From the NCBI RefSeq assembly GCF_007990505.1, contig NZ_AP019822.1, positions 930,001 through 994,000 of the forward strand: DNA of 64,000 nucleotides, given 5' to 3'. Below, piece after piece: positions 9,956 through 17,815 of the stretch. A model generated the notes under the pieces. It searched no databases. It saw only the letters and a list, made by a program, of their open reading frames with translations, and was not told where the DNA came from. Position 1 is the first letter of the stretch; every line of letters starts with the position of its first letter. This DNA is from Pseudoleptotrichia goodfellowii (GTDB lineage Bacteria; Fusobacteriota; Fusobacteriia; Fusobacteriales; Leptotrichiaceae). The position numbers and the translations under genes are program-made.

Positions 9956-10234
9956 ATGTATGTGATATTAGTTTATGATATTTCAACAGATGATGATGGT
10001 GGGAGAATTTCCAGAAATATTTTTAAGATATGCAAAAGATATCTCACTAACGTTCAAAAATCGGTTTTTGAAGGAGAAATTACTCCTGTTTTATTAAGAA
10101 AACTTTATTTGGAATTAAGAGGATTTATCAGAGATGATAAGGATTCCGTATTATTATTTAAAAGTAGGCAGGAAAAATGGTTGGAAAAGGAATTTTGGGG
10201 CTTGGAAGATGATAAAACTTCTAATTTTTTTTAA
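9956..10234 (+). CDS. cas2: CRISPR adaptation protein Cas2
   Basis: Cas2 forms the dimeric core of the Cas1-Cas2 integration complex. The chosen ATG at 9956 begins one base after the cas1 stop and gives MYVILVYDIS, the usual first strand with the conserved Asp8. The longer frame from 9929 lies inside cas1 and adds no family sequence. The product is 92 residues and includes QKSVFEGEIT, a family block. The right CRISPR leader starts directly downstream. Confidence 0.94.
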   Translation: MYVILVYDISTDDDGGRISRNIFKICKRYLTNVQKSVFEGEITPVLLRKLYLELRGFIRDDKDSVLLFKSRQEKWLEKEFWGLEDDKTSNFF

Positions 10235-10249
10235 AGTTGTGTTTTAAAT

Positions 10250-10438
10250 CTGTCGATATTCAATAATATAAAAATTACGGGAGTTAGACAGAAAGTTTAA
10301 AAATACCGTTTTTCTTGATTTGGATTAAAAAAAGAAAAAGAATAGGATTTTAAAAGTGAGAATTCAGAATAGGAAAAAAATAAGTTCGACAAATTAAATT
10401 AAAAATGTTATTATAAATATTATGATATTTTTAGTAAA
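10250..10438 (+). promoter_or_regulatory. CRISPR leader of the right array
   Basis: This 189-bp AT-rich tract lies between cas2 and the first repeat and is homologous to the complement of 1496-1677. It contains a promoter candidate TTCGAC (10385-10390), 18 bp, TATTAT (10409-10414), and a distal CTGTC...GACAG inverted pair that is also kept in the left leader. Confidence 0.85.
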
Positions 10439-10994
10439 GTTATTAATCGAGCAGACTGTAATGTAAATTAACTTCTTTACTTAATTTTTTCAAAGCTTTA
10501 TTTTGTTATTAATCGAGCAGACTGTAATGTAAATCTTCTTCTGTTGCTTTTAAGTAGCTTGCGTCTAAGAGTTATTAATCGAGCAGACTGTAATGTAAAT
10601 TGAAGAGGACTTCCGCTGGCAATCGACACAGTTGGAGTTATTAATCGAGCAGACTGTAATGTAAATGAAAGATTTGCAATAGCAATGATTGAGCGAGGTT
10701 GGGTTATTAATCGAGCAGACTGTAATGTAAATATATTTTTAGGCAATGAATTGAATATAAAGTGTTCAGTTATTAATCGAGCAGACTGTAATGTAAATTT
10801 GTTAGTTTCATTATCTGCTTTGTAAGGACTAAAGTTATTAATCGAGCAGACTGTAATGTAAATATAAGCACGATCACCTGAGCCTACTCGGTTTCCTACA
10901 GTTATTAATCGAGCAGACTGTAATGTAAATTTATTAGTGAAGAATGGGATGTTATTAGAACAAGGTTATTAATCGAGCAGGCTGTAATGTGAAT
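10439..10994 (+). CRISPR. Main type I-B CRISPR array: 9 repeats, 8 spacers
   Basis: Thirty-nt repeats start at 10439, 10505, 10571, 10637, 10703, 10769, 10834, 10901 and 10965. They begin GTTATTAATCGAGCAGAC and end TGTAATGTAAAT, so the expected 8-nt crRNA 5' tag is AUGUAAAU. The first eight are identical; the ninth carries two A-to-G changes, marking the old end. Spacers are 36, 36, 36, 36, 36, 35, 37 and 34 nt. Several (at 10601, 10667 and 10864) are distinctly less AT-rich than the surrounding DNA. I found no spacer match elsewhere in this window by eye. Confidence 0.98.
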
Positions 10995-10997
10995 TTC

Positions 10998-11027
10998 TTT
11001 ATTTGTCAGTCACGACTGACAAATAAA
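10998..11027. repeat. 30-bp perfect palindrome at the distal end of the array
   Basis: TTTATTTGTCAGTC and GACTGACAAATAAA are exact reverse complements separated by AC. It starts 4 bp after the last repeat. No T-run follows, so it is not a standard terminator; it could be an RNA 3'-end hairpin or a protein site. Confidence 0.75.
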
Positions 11028-11060
11028 TGAGCAATAAATATTATAACTAAAATATATCAG

Positions 11061-11107
11061 AAAAGAGAGTTTTTGAATAAAATCATGATTCGGAACTCTT
11101 TTTTATT
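11061..11107 (+). terminator. Hairpin terminator downstream of the CRISPR array
   Basis: AAAAGAGAGTT (11061-11071) pairs with AACTCTTTTTT (11094-11104) with one G-U pair. An inner GAAT/ATTC pairing and the A- and T-rich flanks make it usable on both strands. Confidence 0.65.
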
Positions 11108-11214
11108 TGCAACTATAATCGAAATATATATTATATATAAATAATTTATAAAAAAGAGAGGCAAAAATAATATTCAAAACTATTGCATTATAATTATAAA
11201 AATGTTATTATTTT

Positions 11215-11242
11215 TTAACATAAGATAAAAAATGTATATAAT
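11215..11242 (+). promoter_or_regulatory. Predicted promoter of the ABC importer operon
   Basis: TTAACA (11215-11220), 16 bp and TATAAT (11237-11242) lie 30 bp before the first receptor gene. No T-box or other riboswitch pattern was recognised between the array and this promoter. Confidence 0.65.
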
Positions 11243-11271
11243 TAAAAATGTAGGACAGTAGGAGGGTAAAA

Positions 11272-12234
11272 ATGAAAAAAATGTTATTATTACTGGGAGC
11301 AATCACAGTATTTATTTTAAGTTGCGTAGGAAAAGAAGGACAGTCATCAGGTAAAAAGGAGGAAAGTAAGAAAAAAGTAAAAATCGGAATAATGCAGATT
11401 ACAACTCATCCGGCATTGGACAGTGCAAGAGAAGGTTTTAAAGAAGCATTTAAAGAAGCCGGTTTAGAAGTAGTTTATGATGAAAAAAATGCAAACGGTG
11501 AAATAACAACAGCAAATTTAATAGCAAATAATTTTGTAAATTCAAAAGTAGATTTGATTTATGCAATTGCTACAAATACTGCACAGGCGGTTTCAAATAC
11601 TACAGAGGATATACCTATAGTTTTTTCGGCGATTACGGATCCCGAATCTGCAGGGATTTTGAAAAAAAATGTAACTGGAATAAGTGACAGAGTTGATATA
11701 AAACAGCAGCTGGAATTATTATTGAAAATAGACAGTAAAATAAAAAAAGTCGGAATAATATATAATTCATCAGAGCCGAACTCGAAAATACAGGTAGAAG
11801 ATTTGAAAAAAGCTGCGAAAGAGCTTAATTTACAAGTAGTAGAAAAAAGTGTTTCACAAGTGAGTGAAATTCCTCAGGTAACTGATATGCTTATAAGAGA
11901 AAGTGATGCATTATATCTGCCTACAGATAATCTTGTCGCTTCTGTAGTAAATCTTATAACAGATAAAGCAGCAGTTGCAAAAAAAATTGTTTTTGGGGCT
12001 GAAGCTGCACATGTTAAAGGCGGAGCTTTAATAACTCAAGGTGTAGATTATTATGAAATGGGGAAAGAAGCAGGAAAAATAGCGGTAGAGATTTTAAAAA
12101 ATAATAAAAAACCTTTTGAAATGAAGTATAAAACAATGGAATTAGGAGAAATTACTGTAAATTCTAAAACATTGGGGAAATTGGGAATTAAATTGCCTGA
12201 AGAAATTAGAAATAAAGTGAAATTTATAGAATAG
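11272..12234 (+). CDS. ABC importer substrate-binding lipoprotein 1 (ABC_sub_bind family)
   Basis: This is a membrane-anchored receptor for the importer encoded just downstream. A signal peptide ends in a lipobox with Cys18 (FILSC). The mature part fits the ABC_sub_bind/COG2984 family that includes streptococcal TrpX: ATNTAQAVSNTTEDIPIVFSAITDP and DALYLPTDNLVASVVNLI are characteristic. Family members have been linked to tryptophan or other aromatic compounds in some Firmicutes; the ligand here cannot be read from the sequence. The AGGAGG site is strong. A second receptor gene follows 24 nt downstream. Confidence 0.88.
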   Translation: MKKMLLLLGAITVFILSCVGKEGQSSGKKEESKKKVKIGIMQITTHPALDSAREGFKEAFKEAGLEVVYDEKNANGEITTANLIANNFVNSKVDLIYAIATNTAQAVSNTTEDIPIVFSAITDPESAGILKKNVTGISDRVDIKQQLELLLKIDSKIKKVGIIYNSSEPNSKIQVEDLKKAAKELNLQVVEKSVSQVSEIPQVTDMLIRESDALYLPTDNLVASVVNLITDKAAVAKKIVFGAEAAHVKGGALITQGVDYYEMGKEAGKIAVEILKNNKKPFEMKYKTMELGEITVNSKTLGKLGIKLPEEIRNKVKFIE

Positions 12235-12258
12235 AAAGTAAAAAAACGGAGGGAAAAT

Positions 12259-13224
12259 ATGAAAAAATTACTACTGTTAATACTCGGGTGCTTAACGATT
12301 TTAGCATGCGGAAAACAGGAAGAAGTAAAAGAAAAGAAAAATGATAATAAATCTGAAGGAAAAGTTTATAAAATAGGGATTACTCAGATAGTTACACATC
12401 CTTCGCTAGATATGGTAAAGGAAGGATTTAAGAAAGCCTTTGAAGAAGCAGGGATAAAAGCCGATTTTGATGAAACGAATGCTGAAGGATCTATTCCTAA
12501 TGCAAATTTAATAGCGAACAAATTTAAAAGTGATAAAAAGGACTTGATTCTAGGTATTGCAACACCTTCAGCACAGGCATTGGCAAACAGTATATCGGAT
12601 ATACCTATTTTGTTTTCAGCGGTAACTGATCCTGTCAGTGCAAAAATATTAAATAAAAATGTGACAGGAACAAGTGACAAACTTGATAATGTAGGAGAAC
12701 AACTTGATTTACTTATAAAATTAAGACCTGAAACGAAAAAAATAGGTGTTTTATATAATCCTTCAGAACAAAATTCCCTTGTTCAGGTAAAAGAAATTCA
12801 GGAAAAAGCCAAAGAAAGAAATTTAGCAGTGGAGTTACAGGGAATAACTTCGTTCAGTGAAGTAGCACAAGCAACAAAAATTTTACTTGGAAAGACAGAT
12901 GCACTGTATCTTCCTACGGATAATTTAGTAGTTTCAGCAGTGAAATTGATTGTTTCAGAAGGAATCAGTGCTAAAAAGCCTGTTATTTCAAGTGAAAGAT
13001 CTTCAGTAGATCAGGGAGCTCTGTTTACAATGGGGTTGAATTATTTTGATTTAGGTAAAAGAACAGGAGAAATGGCAATAGAAATATTAAAAGGAAAACC
13101 TGCTTCAGAAATACCTTTTGAAACTTCTAAAAAGACAACTTTATTTTTAAATGAAAAAACAGCACAGGCAATAGGAATAGATATTAAAAATCCTGTATTG
13201 GAAGGTGCCGAAATAGTAAAATAA
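12259..13224 (+). CDS. ABC importer substrate-binding lipoprotein 2 (paralogue of receptor 1)
   Basis: It is a second receptor of the same family, with lipobox Cys17 (TILAC). Co-linear blocks shared with the preceding protein include THP(A/S)LD, ANLIAN(N/K)F, DIPI(V/L)FSA(I/V)TDP and DALYLPTDNLV, showing an old tandem duplication. Divergence in other regions suggests different ligands or affinities feeding one permease. Putative ligand-contact differences lie in EAAHVKGGALITQG versus ERSSVDQGALFTMG. Confidence 0.88.
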   Translation: MKKLLLLILGCLTILACGKQEEVKEKKNDNKSEGKVYKIGITQIVTHPSLDMVKEGFKKAFEEAGIKADFDETNAEGSIPNANLIANKFKSDKKDLILGIATPSAQALANSISDIPILFSAVTDPVSAKILNKNVTGTSDKLDNVGEQLDLLIKLRPETKKIGVLYNPSEQNSLVQVKEIQEKAKERNLAVELQGITSFSEVAQATKILLGKTDALYLPTDNLVVSAVKLIVSEGISAKKPVISSERSSVDQGALFTMGLNYFDLGKRTGEMAIEILKGKPASEIPFETSKKTTLFLNEKTAQAIGIDIKNPVLEGAEIVK

Positions 13225-13251
13225 TAAAAATGTAAAGGAAGTTTAGAGAAA

Positions 13252-14397
13252 ATGAATGAATTGCTGGTATTTATGCAGAGCCTTCCCGAGGCTTTTAAAA
13301 CTGGGTTTATATACTCCATAATGGTAATGGGGGTGTATATAACATATAAGATTCTGGATTTTCCGGATTTGTCGGTTGATGGTACTTTTCCATTAGGAGC
13401 TTTTATATTTGCAGGATTTGCAATGTCAAAAAACGGATTTTTCGGAATAACTCATCCTATAATGGGTCTTGTTCTTGCAACTGTAGGAGGAATGATGGCA
13501 GGATATGTAACAGGAGCATTACATACATATCTTAATATTGAGGGACTTCTTGCAGGAATAATCGTTATGACCGGACTTTACAGTATTAATTTCAGGATTA
13601 TAGGGGGAGCAAACGGCTTTATTCCTGATGACAGGAGTATTTATGAAATAGTTTCTTATGATAAAAATTTTGTAATGTTCACGATTATTTTCTTAATACT
13701 TTTAGTCTTGAAAGGATTTTATGATTATAAAATTAAGAAAAATAAATATGTCATAAGAGCTTTGGCAGTGTATACGATTATGGTTATAGCTTTGATAGTT
13801 TATGTTTTTCTTTCAAAAGATATAAAGTTAATGCTTGTTGCATTAATAGTATTTATTTTGAAAATGATACTGGATTATATACTGACTTCAAAATTCGGAT
13901 TTGCTCTTAGAGCATTGGGAAGTAATGAGCAGCTTGTAATAAGTCTTGGGGTAAATGAAAAGAGATTAAAAATATTCGGTTTGATGTTATCGAACGGGTT
14001 TGCAGCACTTTCGGGAGCATTATATGCCCAGTCGTTAAAAGCTGCCGATTTACAGTTGGGATTCGGAGTTTTGGTGATGGGACTTGCAGCAATAATATTG
14101 GGATTGGGAATTATTAAAAAATCTCAGGCAGTGAATGAAATCTCCATAGTTATATTGGGTTCATTATTGTACTATTTTATAATAAATGTAGCACTTATGT
14201 CGAATAACTGGACGAGAAATTTGTATGATGCTTTAGGTCTTAGTGACGGCTTAAAGAATGTACTTGAAATAAAACCTACCGATGTAAAAGTAATAACTGC
14301 TATTATTCTTACGGTAATTCTGTGGAATGAAACTGCCAAAAGGATAAGAAAGAGCAGAAAAAAAGCAAAATTAATCGAAAAGGAAAGAGGGATATAG
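13252..14397 (+). CDS. ABC importer permease (COG4120 type)
   Basis: This is a polytopic inner-membrane permease of 381 residues, with hydrophobic segments throughout, including the opening VYITYKILDFPDLSVDGTFP that is typical of the permease partner of ABC_sub_bind receptors. A charged insertion (KGFYDYKIKKNKYVIRALAV) lies mid-protein. The stop codon abuts the ATPase start (14398), so the two are translationally linked. Confidence 0.88.
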   Translation: MNELLVFMQSLPEAFKTGFIYSIMVMGVYITYKILDFPDLSVDGTFPLGAFIFAGFAMSKNGFFGITHPIMGLVLATVGGMMAGYVTGALHTYLNIEGLLAGIIVMTGLYSINFRIIGGANGFIPDDRSIYEIVSYDKNFVMFTIIFLILLVLKGFYDYKIKKNKYVIRALAVYTIMVIALIVYVFLSKDIKLMLVALIVFILKMILDYILTSKFGFALRALGSNEQLVISLGVNEKRLKIFGLMLSNGFAALSGALYAQSLKAADLQLGFGVLVMGLAAIILGLGIIKKSQAVNEISIVILGSLLYYFIINVALMSNNWTRNLYDALGLSDGLKNVLEIKPTDVKVITAIILTVILWNETAKRIRKSRKKAKLIEKERGI

Positions 14398-15183
14398 ATG
14401 ATAGAAATAAAAAATTTATATAAAACTTTCTTTTCGGAACTAGGAACAGAAAAACAGGTATTCAATAATTTGAATTTAAAAGTGGAGGACGGAGATTTTA
14501 TCACAATTATAGGAAGTAACGGAGCAGGAAAATCCACGTTATTAAATGTTTTAAACGGTCAAATTACTCCTGACAGCGGAGAAATTATATTAAACGGAAA
14601 AAATATTTCAAATGTAGAAAAATACAAAAGATCTCAATGGATTTCACAAGTTTATCAAAATCCTACTCAGGGAACAGCTCCTTCAATGACTGTTATGGAA
14701 AATTTGTCAATGGCTAAAAATAAAGGGAAAAAGTTTAACTTCACATTCGGGTTGGATTTAAAAAATATGAAGTTTTATGAAAAACAGCTGGAAAGTCTCG
14801 GGCTTGGATTGGAAAAACAACTTTTTACTCAGGTAGGATTGCTTTCGGGAGGACAGAGACAGTGTTTGTCATTGATAATGGCTACTTTAAATCATCCGGA
14901 TATACTCCTTTTGGACGAACATACTGCTGCTCTTGATCCACAAACTTCCGAAATAATATTGGAAAAAACAAAAGAAATTGTAGAAAAAAATAATATAACA
15001 AGTTTGATGATAACTCATAATATGCAGGATGCAATAAATTACGGAAACAGATTGATAATGCTTCATGCGGGAGAAATAATATTTGATATAAAAGAAAAGG
15101 ATAAAAAAAATCTTACAGTGGAAAAATTACTTGAAATGTTCAAGGAAAAAGATGCAAAACTGTCGGATAAAGATATATTTTAG
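14398..15183 (+). CDS. ABC importer ATP-binding protein (COG1101 type)
   Basis: It is the ATPase for the importer, 261 residues. It has Walker A GSNGAGKST, the signature LSGGQRQ, and Walker B LLLDEHTAALDP, where the unusual DEHTAALDP is a recognised feature of this subfamily. A histidine switch is present in MITHNMQDA. It directly follows the permease gene. The 108-nt hairpin repeat element ends the operon at 15225-15331. Confidence 0.92.
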   Translation: MIEIKNLYKTFFSELGTEKQVFNNLNLKVEDGDFITIIGSNGAGKSTLLNVLNGQITPDSGEIILNGKNISNVEKYKRSQWISQVYQNPTQGTAPSMTVMENLSMAKNKGKKFNFTFGLDLKNMKFYEKQLESLGLGLEKQLFTQVGLLSGGQRQCLSLIMATLNHPDILLLDEHTAALDPQTSEIILEKTKEIVEKNNITSLMITHNMQDAINYGNRLIMLHAGEIIFDIKEKDKKNLTVEKLLEMFKEKDAKLSDKDIF

Positions 15184-15224
15184 ATATTTTAATGATCTGC
15201 TTGTAAAAAAACAGCAAAAATTTT

Positions 15225-15338
15225 CAACCTTAAAATTACATATTCAAAAATGTATGTGAGCTATGAAAACGAAACAGATTTTTTCATAATGCTCACTAAT
15301 ACATTTTTGTTGTTGTAAAAGCTGAAGGTTGTTTTTTT
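15225..15338 (+). repeat. Long-hairpin repeat element, copy 1, with T-run
   Basis: This is a member of a five-copy family (others at 24028, 24547, 32636 and 48138). It starts CAACCTT and ends AAGGTTG, the arms pair over most of their length, and seven T residues follow. It lies 41 nt after the ATPase stop, between convergent genes, so it probably serves as their terminator. Confidence 0.85.
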
Positions 15339-15406
15339 GATTAAAAATTTCTGTTTTCAAGTCAGAAAAATCGAATTTTTTTAAAAATTTAATATTCCTG
15401 TCTAAA

Positions 15407-16831
15407 TCAAAATATACCGAATCCGTTAATTTCCATGAATCTGAATAACAAATCGTTTATTACTTTTTCATTTTTATTTTTTTCATAAGGTAAAGTAAAT
15501 TCTGCATCTTTATTGGTCCAGAGTCTGTCGTAATAGTTTAAAATACTTTTGGAAATATTCTGATCATATGCGGAAGTAATTTTCAATTCATTTTCGAGGT
15601 TATAGTTTCTCATATTTCTTCTTGTAAAGTTTGTAGAGCCTCCATAAGTAACCATATAGTCTTTTTTCATTATAGACAGCATTTTTACATGATACATTTC
15701 TTCACCTTTATTATAAAATCTGATTTCAATTTTATAATTATGCTTTCGGGCATATTTCATAAGCTCTCCTGCAGCAGCTTTGTTAGGCAGTCCTGAATTG
15801 GAATTATTCAGGATAATTTGAATGTCGGCACCGTTTTTAGCAGCCTTTTTAATACTTTTTATAATTCCTCTGTCTGCAAGAAAAAATTGAGCAATTATTA
15901 TTTTATCCTCTGTTCCGGTGTTTGCCAATTCATTGGAAATATCAAGGACGGTTTGTCCTTCTGTAAAATACTGTAATTTTAATTTGCTGTTATTTGAAAA
16001 AGGAATTTTACTAAAGTCTTTATCCGGAAGATTTTGTTTAAGACTTCCGTCAGGTTTGGTAATTTTTGCAACTGACTGTTCGGCAGAGTAAATATCTTTT
16101 ATAATCGGCGAAGAAAATTTAAAAGCTACGTTGGAGTGCCTTGAACCTTCAGCGTGAGGGTTAGCAGAAGTCAGCATTGCAGTATTTTCATTCATAATCA
16201 GTTTTCTGTGGTCAGCTTTTGCATTTAGTGCACGGAGGATACTTCTTATAGTTACTTTATCAGTTCCTTCGTAAACAGGATTTTTAGTTTTCCCGACATT
16301 TTTAGAATTGCCGAAAGGTCTTATAAATAATCGCCAAACAGTAGAATAAGTAGGCATAGGATCTCTTAATTTTGCTAAATCCACGTAGCCTATATGAACT
16401 CCCGCTTCTTCAAGTTTTTTATGAGTTCTGTTATCAAATGCTCCGTAAAAAGTATTGCTTTCATCGAGTATAAGATAAATTTCAACATCAGGATCTCTTT
16501 TTCTTTTTTCAAGAATTTTTTGAGCAAATTCTTCAGCGATATCCACAGGATTGAGTTTTTCTCTGACTCCTTTTCCGAGATAGTCATTAAAAACAAAAAT
16601 ATCCATTAGGAAAAACTCTTTGGCATTATCAAGTATTTCATACGCCTGCTCCCAGATTTGTCTTTCATATTCAATTTTTCCGTCTTTTTTATAAGTAAGA
16701 TCATAGTAAAAATCAACATTATCTGCATTATATACTTCGGATTTTGTGGAAAGTCCTTCGGGAAGAGAAACACAGGATAAAACCGATAAAAGAATAATTA
16801 TATTTAAAATAGTATATTTAGATTTTTTCAT
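15407..16831 (-). CDS. Lipoprotein with PLD-like (cardiolipin synthase-type) repeats
   Basis: It is a 474-residue protein with signal and lipobox Cys20 (VLSC). Two phospholipase D-like halves are seen: DHRKLIMNENTAMLTSAN and YHVKMLSIMKKDYMVTYGGS, each followed by an S-x-N. The PLD motif is HxK(x)4D. Here the acidic position is Glu in the first copy and Met in the second, so catalysis may be altered. Such extracytoplasmic PLD-like lipoproteins occur in several anaerobes; the substrate is unknown. The gene is convergent with the ABC operon and divergent from the nitroreductases. Confidence 0.8.
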   Translation of the reverse strand: MKKSKYTILNIIILLSVLSCVSLPEGLSTKSEVYNADNVDFYYDLTYKKDGKIEYERQIWEQAYEILDNAKEFFLMDIFVFNDYLGKGVREKLNPVDIAEEFAQKILEKRKRDPDVEIYLILDESNTFYGAFDNRTHKKLEEAGVHIGYVDLAKLRDPMPTYSTVWRLFIRPFGNSKNVGKTKNPVYEGTDKVTIRSILRALNAKADHRKLIMNENTAMLTSANPHAEGSRHSNVAFKFSSPIIKDIYSAEQSVAKITKPDGSLKQNLPDKDFSKIPFSNNSKLKLQYFTEGQTVLDISNELANTGTEDKIIIAQFFLADRGIIKSIKKAAKNGADIQIILNNSNSGLPNKAAAGELMKYARKHNYKIEIRFYNKGEEMYHVKMLSIMKKDYMVTYGGSTNFTRRNMRNYNLENELKITSAYDQNISKSILNYYDRLWTNKDAEFTLPYEKNKNEKVINDLLFRFMEINGFGIF

Positions 16832-16864
16832 GAATTTTCCTTTCGTTATCGTTTATATATATTA

Positions 16865-16892
16865 ATTATACCAGTTTTATTCAAAATATCAA
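16865..16892 (-). promoter_or_regulatory. Promoter of the PLD-like lipoprotein gene
   Basis: On the minus strand TTGATA (complement of 16887-16892), 16 bp and TATAAT (complement of 16865-16870); the TGG before TATAAT gives an extended -10. Confidence 0.65.
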
Positions 16893-16913
16893 GAGCATAT
16901 AATTCAAATTTTG

Positions 16914-16942
16914 TTGAAATAAATTATAGGTTGTGTTATTAT
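16914..16942 (+). promoter_or_regulatory. Promoter of nitroreductase gene 1
   Basis: TTGAAA (16914-16919), 17 bp, TATTAT (16937-16942). The same layout recurs before gene 2, so the promoter was part of the duplication. Confidence 0.65.
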
Positions 16943-16969
16943 ATATAAAAAAGCGGGAGATGATTTTAA

Positions 16970-17722
16970 ATGAATGAAGTTATAAAACAACTGCAAAATA
17001 GAAGATCAGTGAGAGAATTTACAGGGGAAAAAGTAAAAGATGAAGATTTGAAATTGATATTGGAGACTGCTCAGCGATATTCAAATTGGGCTCATGGACA
17101 GCAGACATCATTGATAGTAGTCAGAGATAAAGAAAAAATTAAAAAAATAGCAGAATTATCAGGGGGACAAAAACATATAGAAGCTGCTGATGTGTTTATT
17201 TTAATATTGATAGATTTTTATAGAGTAGTATATGCCGTTGAAAGTATAGGAGGAGAAATTTCTATTCCGAAATCAGTAGAAGGATTAATGATAGGTACCG
17301 GAGATGCAGGAATAATGGTAAATGCAATACAGACGGCTGCAGAATCATTAGGATACGGAACGACAACTATAGGGGGTGTAAGAGTGAATCCCGATGCGAT
17401 AGCTGAAATGTTTGATTTACCTGAGTATGTATTTCCTGTTTTCGGAACTACGATAGGAGTTCCGGCAGAAAATAAGCTCAAATCTCTTAAACCGAGAGTT
17501 CCTTTTGAAAGTTTTGCATTTGAAGAAAAATATGATAAGAAAAAAGTCGAAGAAGGTGTCGAAAAATTTGAAACAGAGTACAGAAAATGGTGGGATGAAA
17601 ACGGATTTCCTGAAGTACCGTCTTATAAAGAGACTATGAAAAAATATTATTCAAATTATGTAAAGGAAAATTATCAGAAAACAGAAGAAACACTTAGAAA
17701 ACAAGGGTTTATTCAGAAATAG
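16970..17722 (+). CDS. Nitroreductase family flavoprotein, paralogue 1
   Basis: This is an FMN-dependent NAD(P)H oxidoreductase of the NfsA/Frp-like branch, 250 residues. NRRSVREFTGEKV is the FMN phosphate-binding opening, and GYGTTTIGGVRVNPDAIAEMF with FPVFGTTIGVP are further family blocks. Natural substrates in anaerobes are uncertain (quinones, nitro compounds, flavin). It is the first of a tandem pair; residues 1-36 are identical to those of the second gene, whereas the rest diverges clearly (for example RYSNWAHGQQT versus RCPNSVHGQQT). Confidence 0.88.
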   Translation: MNEVIKQLQNRRSVREFTGEKVKDEDLKLILETAQRYSNWAHGQQTSLIVVRDKEKIKKIAELSGGQKHIEAADVFILILIDFYRVVYAVESIGGEISIPKSVEGLMIGTGDAGIMVNAIQTAAESLGYGTTTIGGVRVNPDAIAEMFDLPEYVFPVFGTTIGVPAENKLKSLKPRVPFESFAFEEKYDKKKVEEGVEKFETEYRKWWDENGFPEVPSYKETMKKYYSNYVKENYQKTEETLRKQGFIQK

Positions 17723-17749
17723 ACGGAATTATTTTGAATTTCAAAATAA

Positions 17750-17778
17750 TTGAAATAAATTATATATTGTGATATCAT
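17750..17778 (+). promoter_or_regulatory. Promoter of nitroreductase gene 2
   Basis: TTGAAA (17750-17755), 17 bp, TATCAT (17773-17778), in sequence copied from the upstream promoter (TTGAAATAAATTATA shared). Confidence 0.6.
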
Positions 17779-17815
17779 ATTATGTTATATATAAAAAGAT
17801 GGGAGATGATTTTAA

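Noticed and set aside
10498-10746. Minus-strand ORF of 82 codons with a repeating FTLQSARLIT peptide
   Set aside because: It is the translation of CRISPR repeats and spacers in one frame; the peptide repeat is the repeat unit itself, not a gene.
11028-11271. T-box or amino-acid riboswitch before the TrpX-like operon
   Set aside because: No T-box sequence, specifier loop or matching antiterminator was found; only a terminator and a plain promoter are visible.
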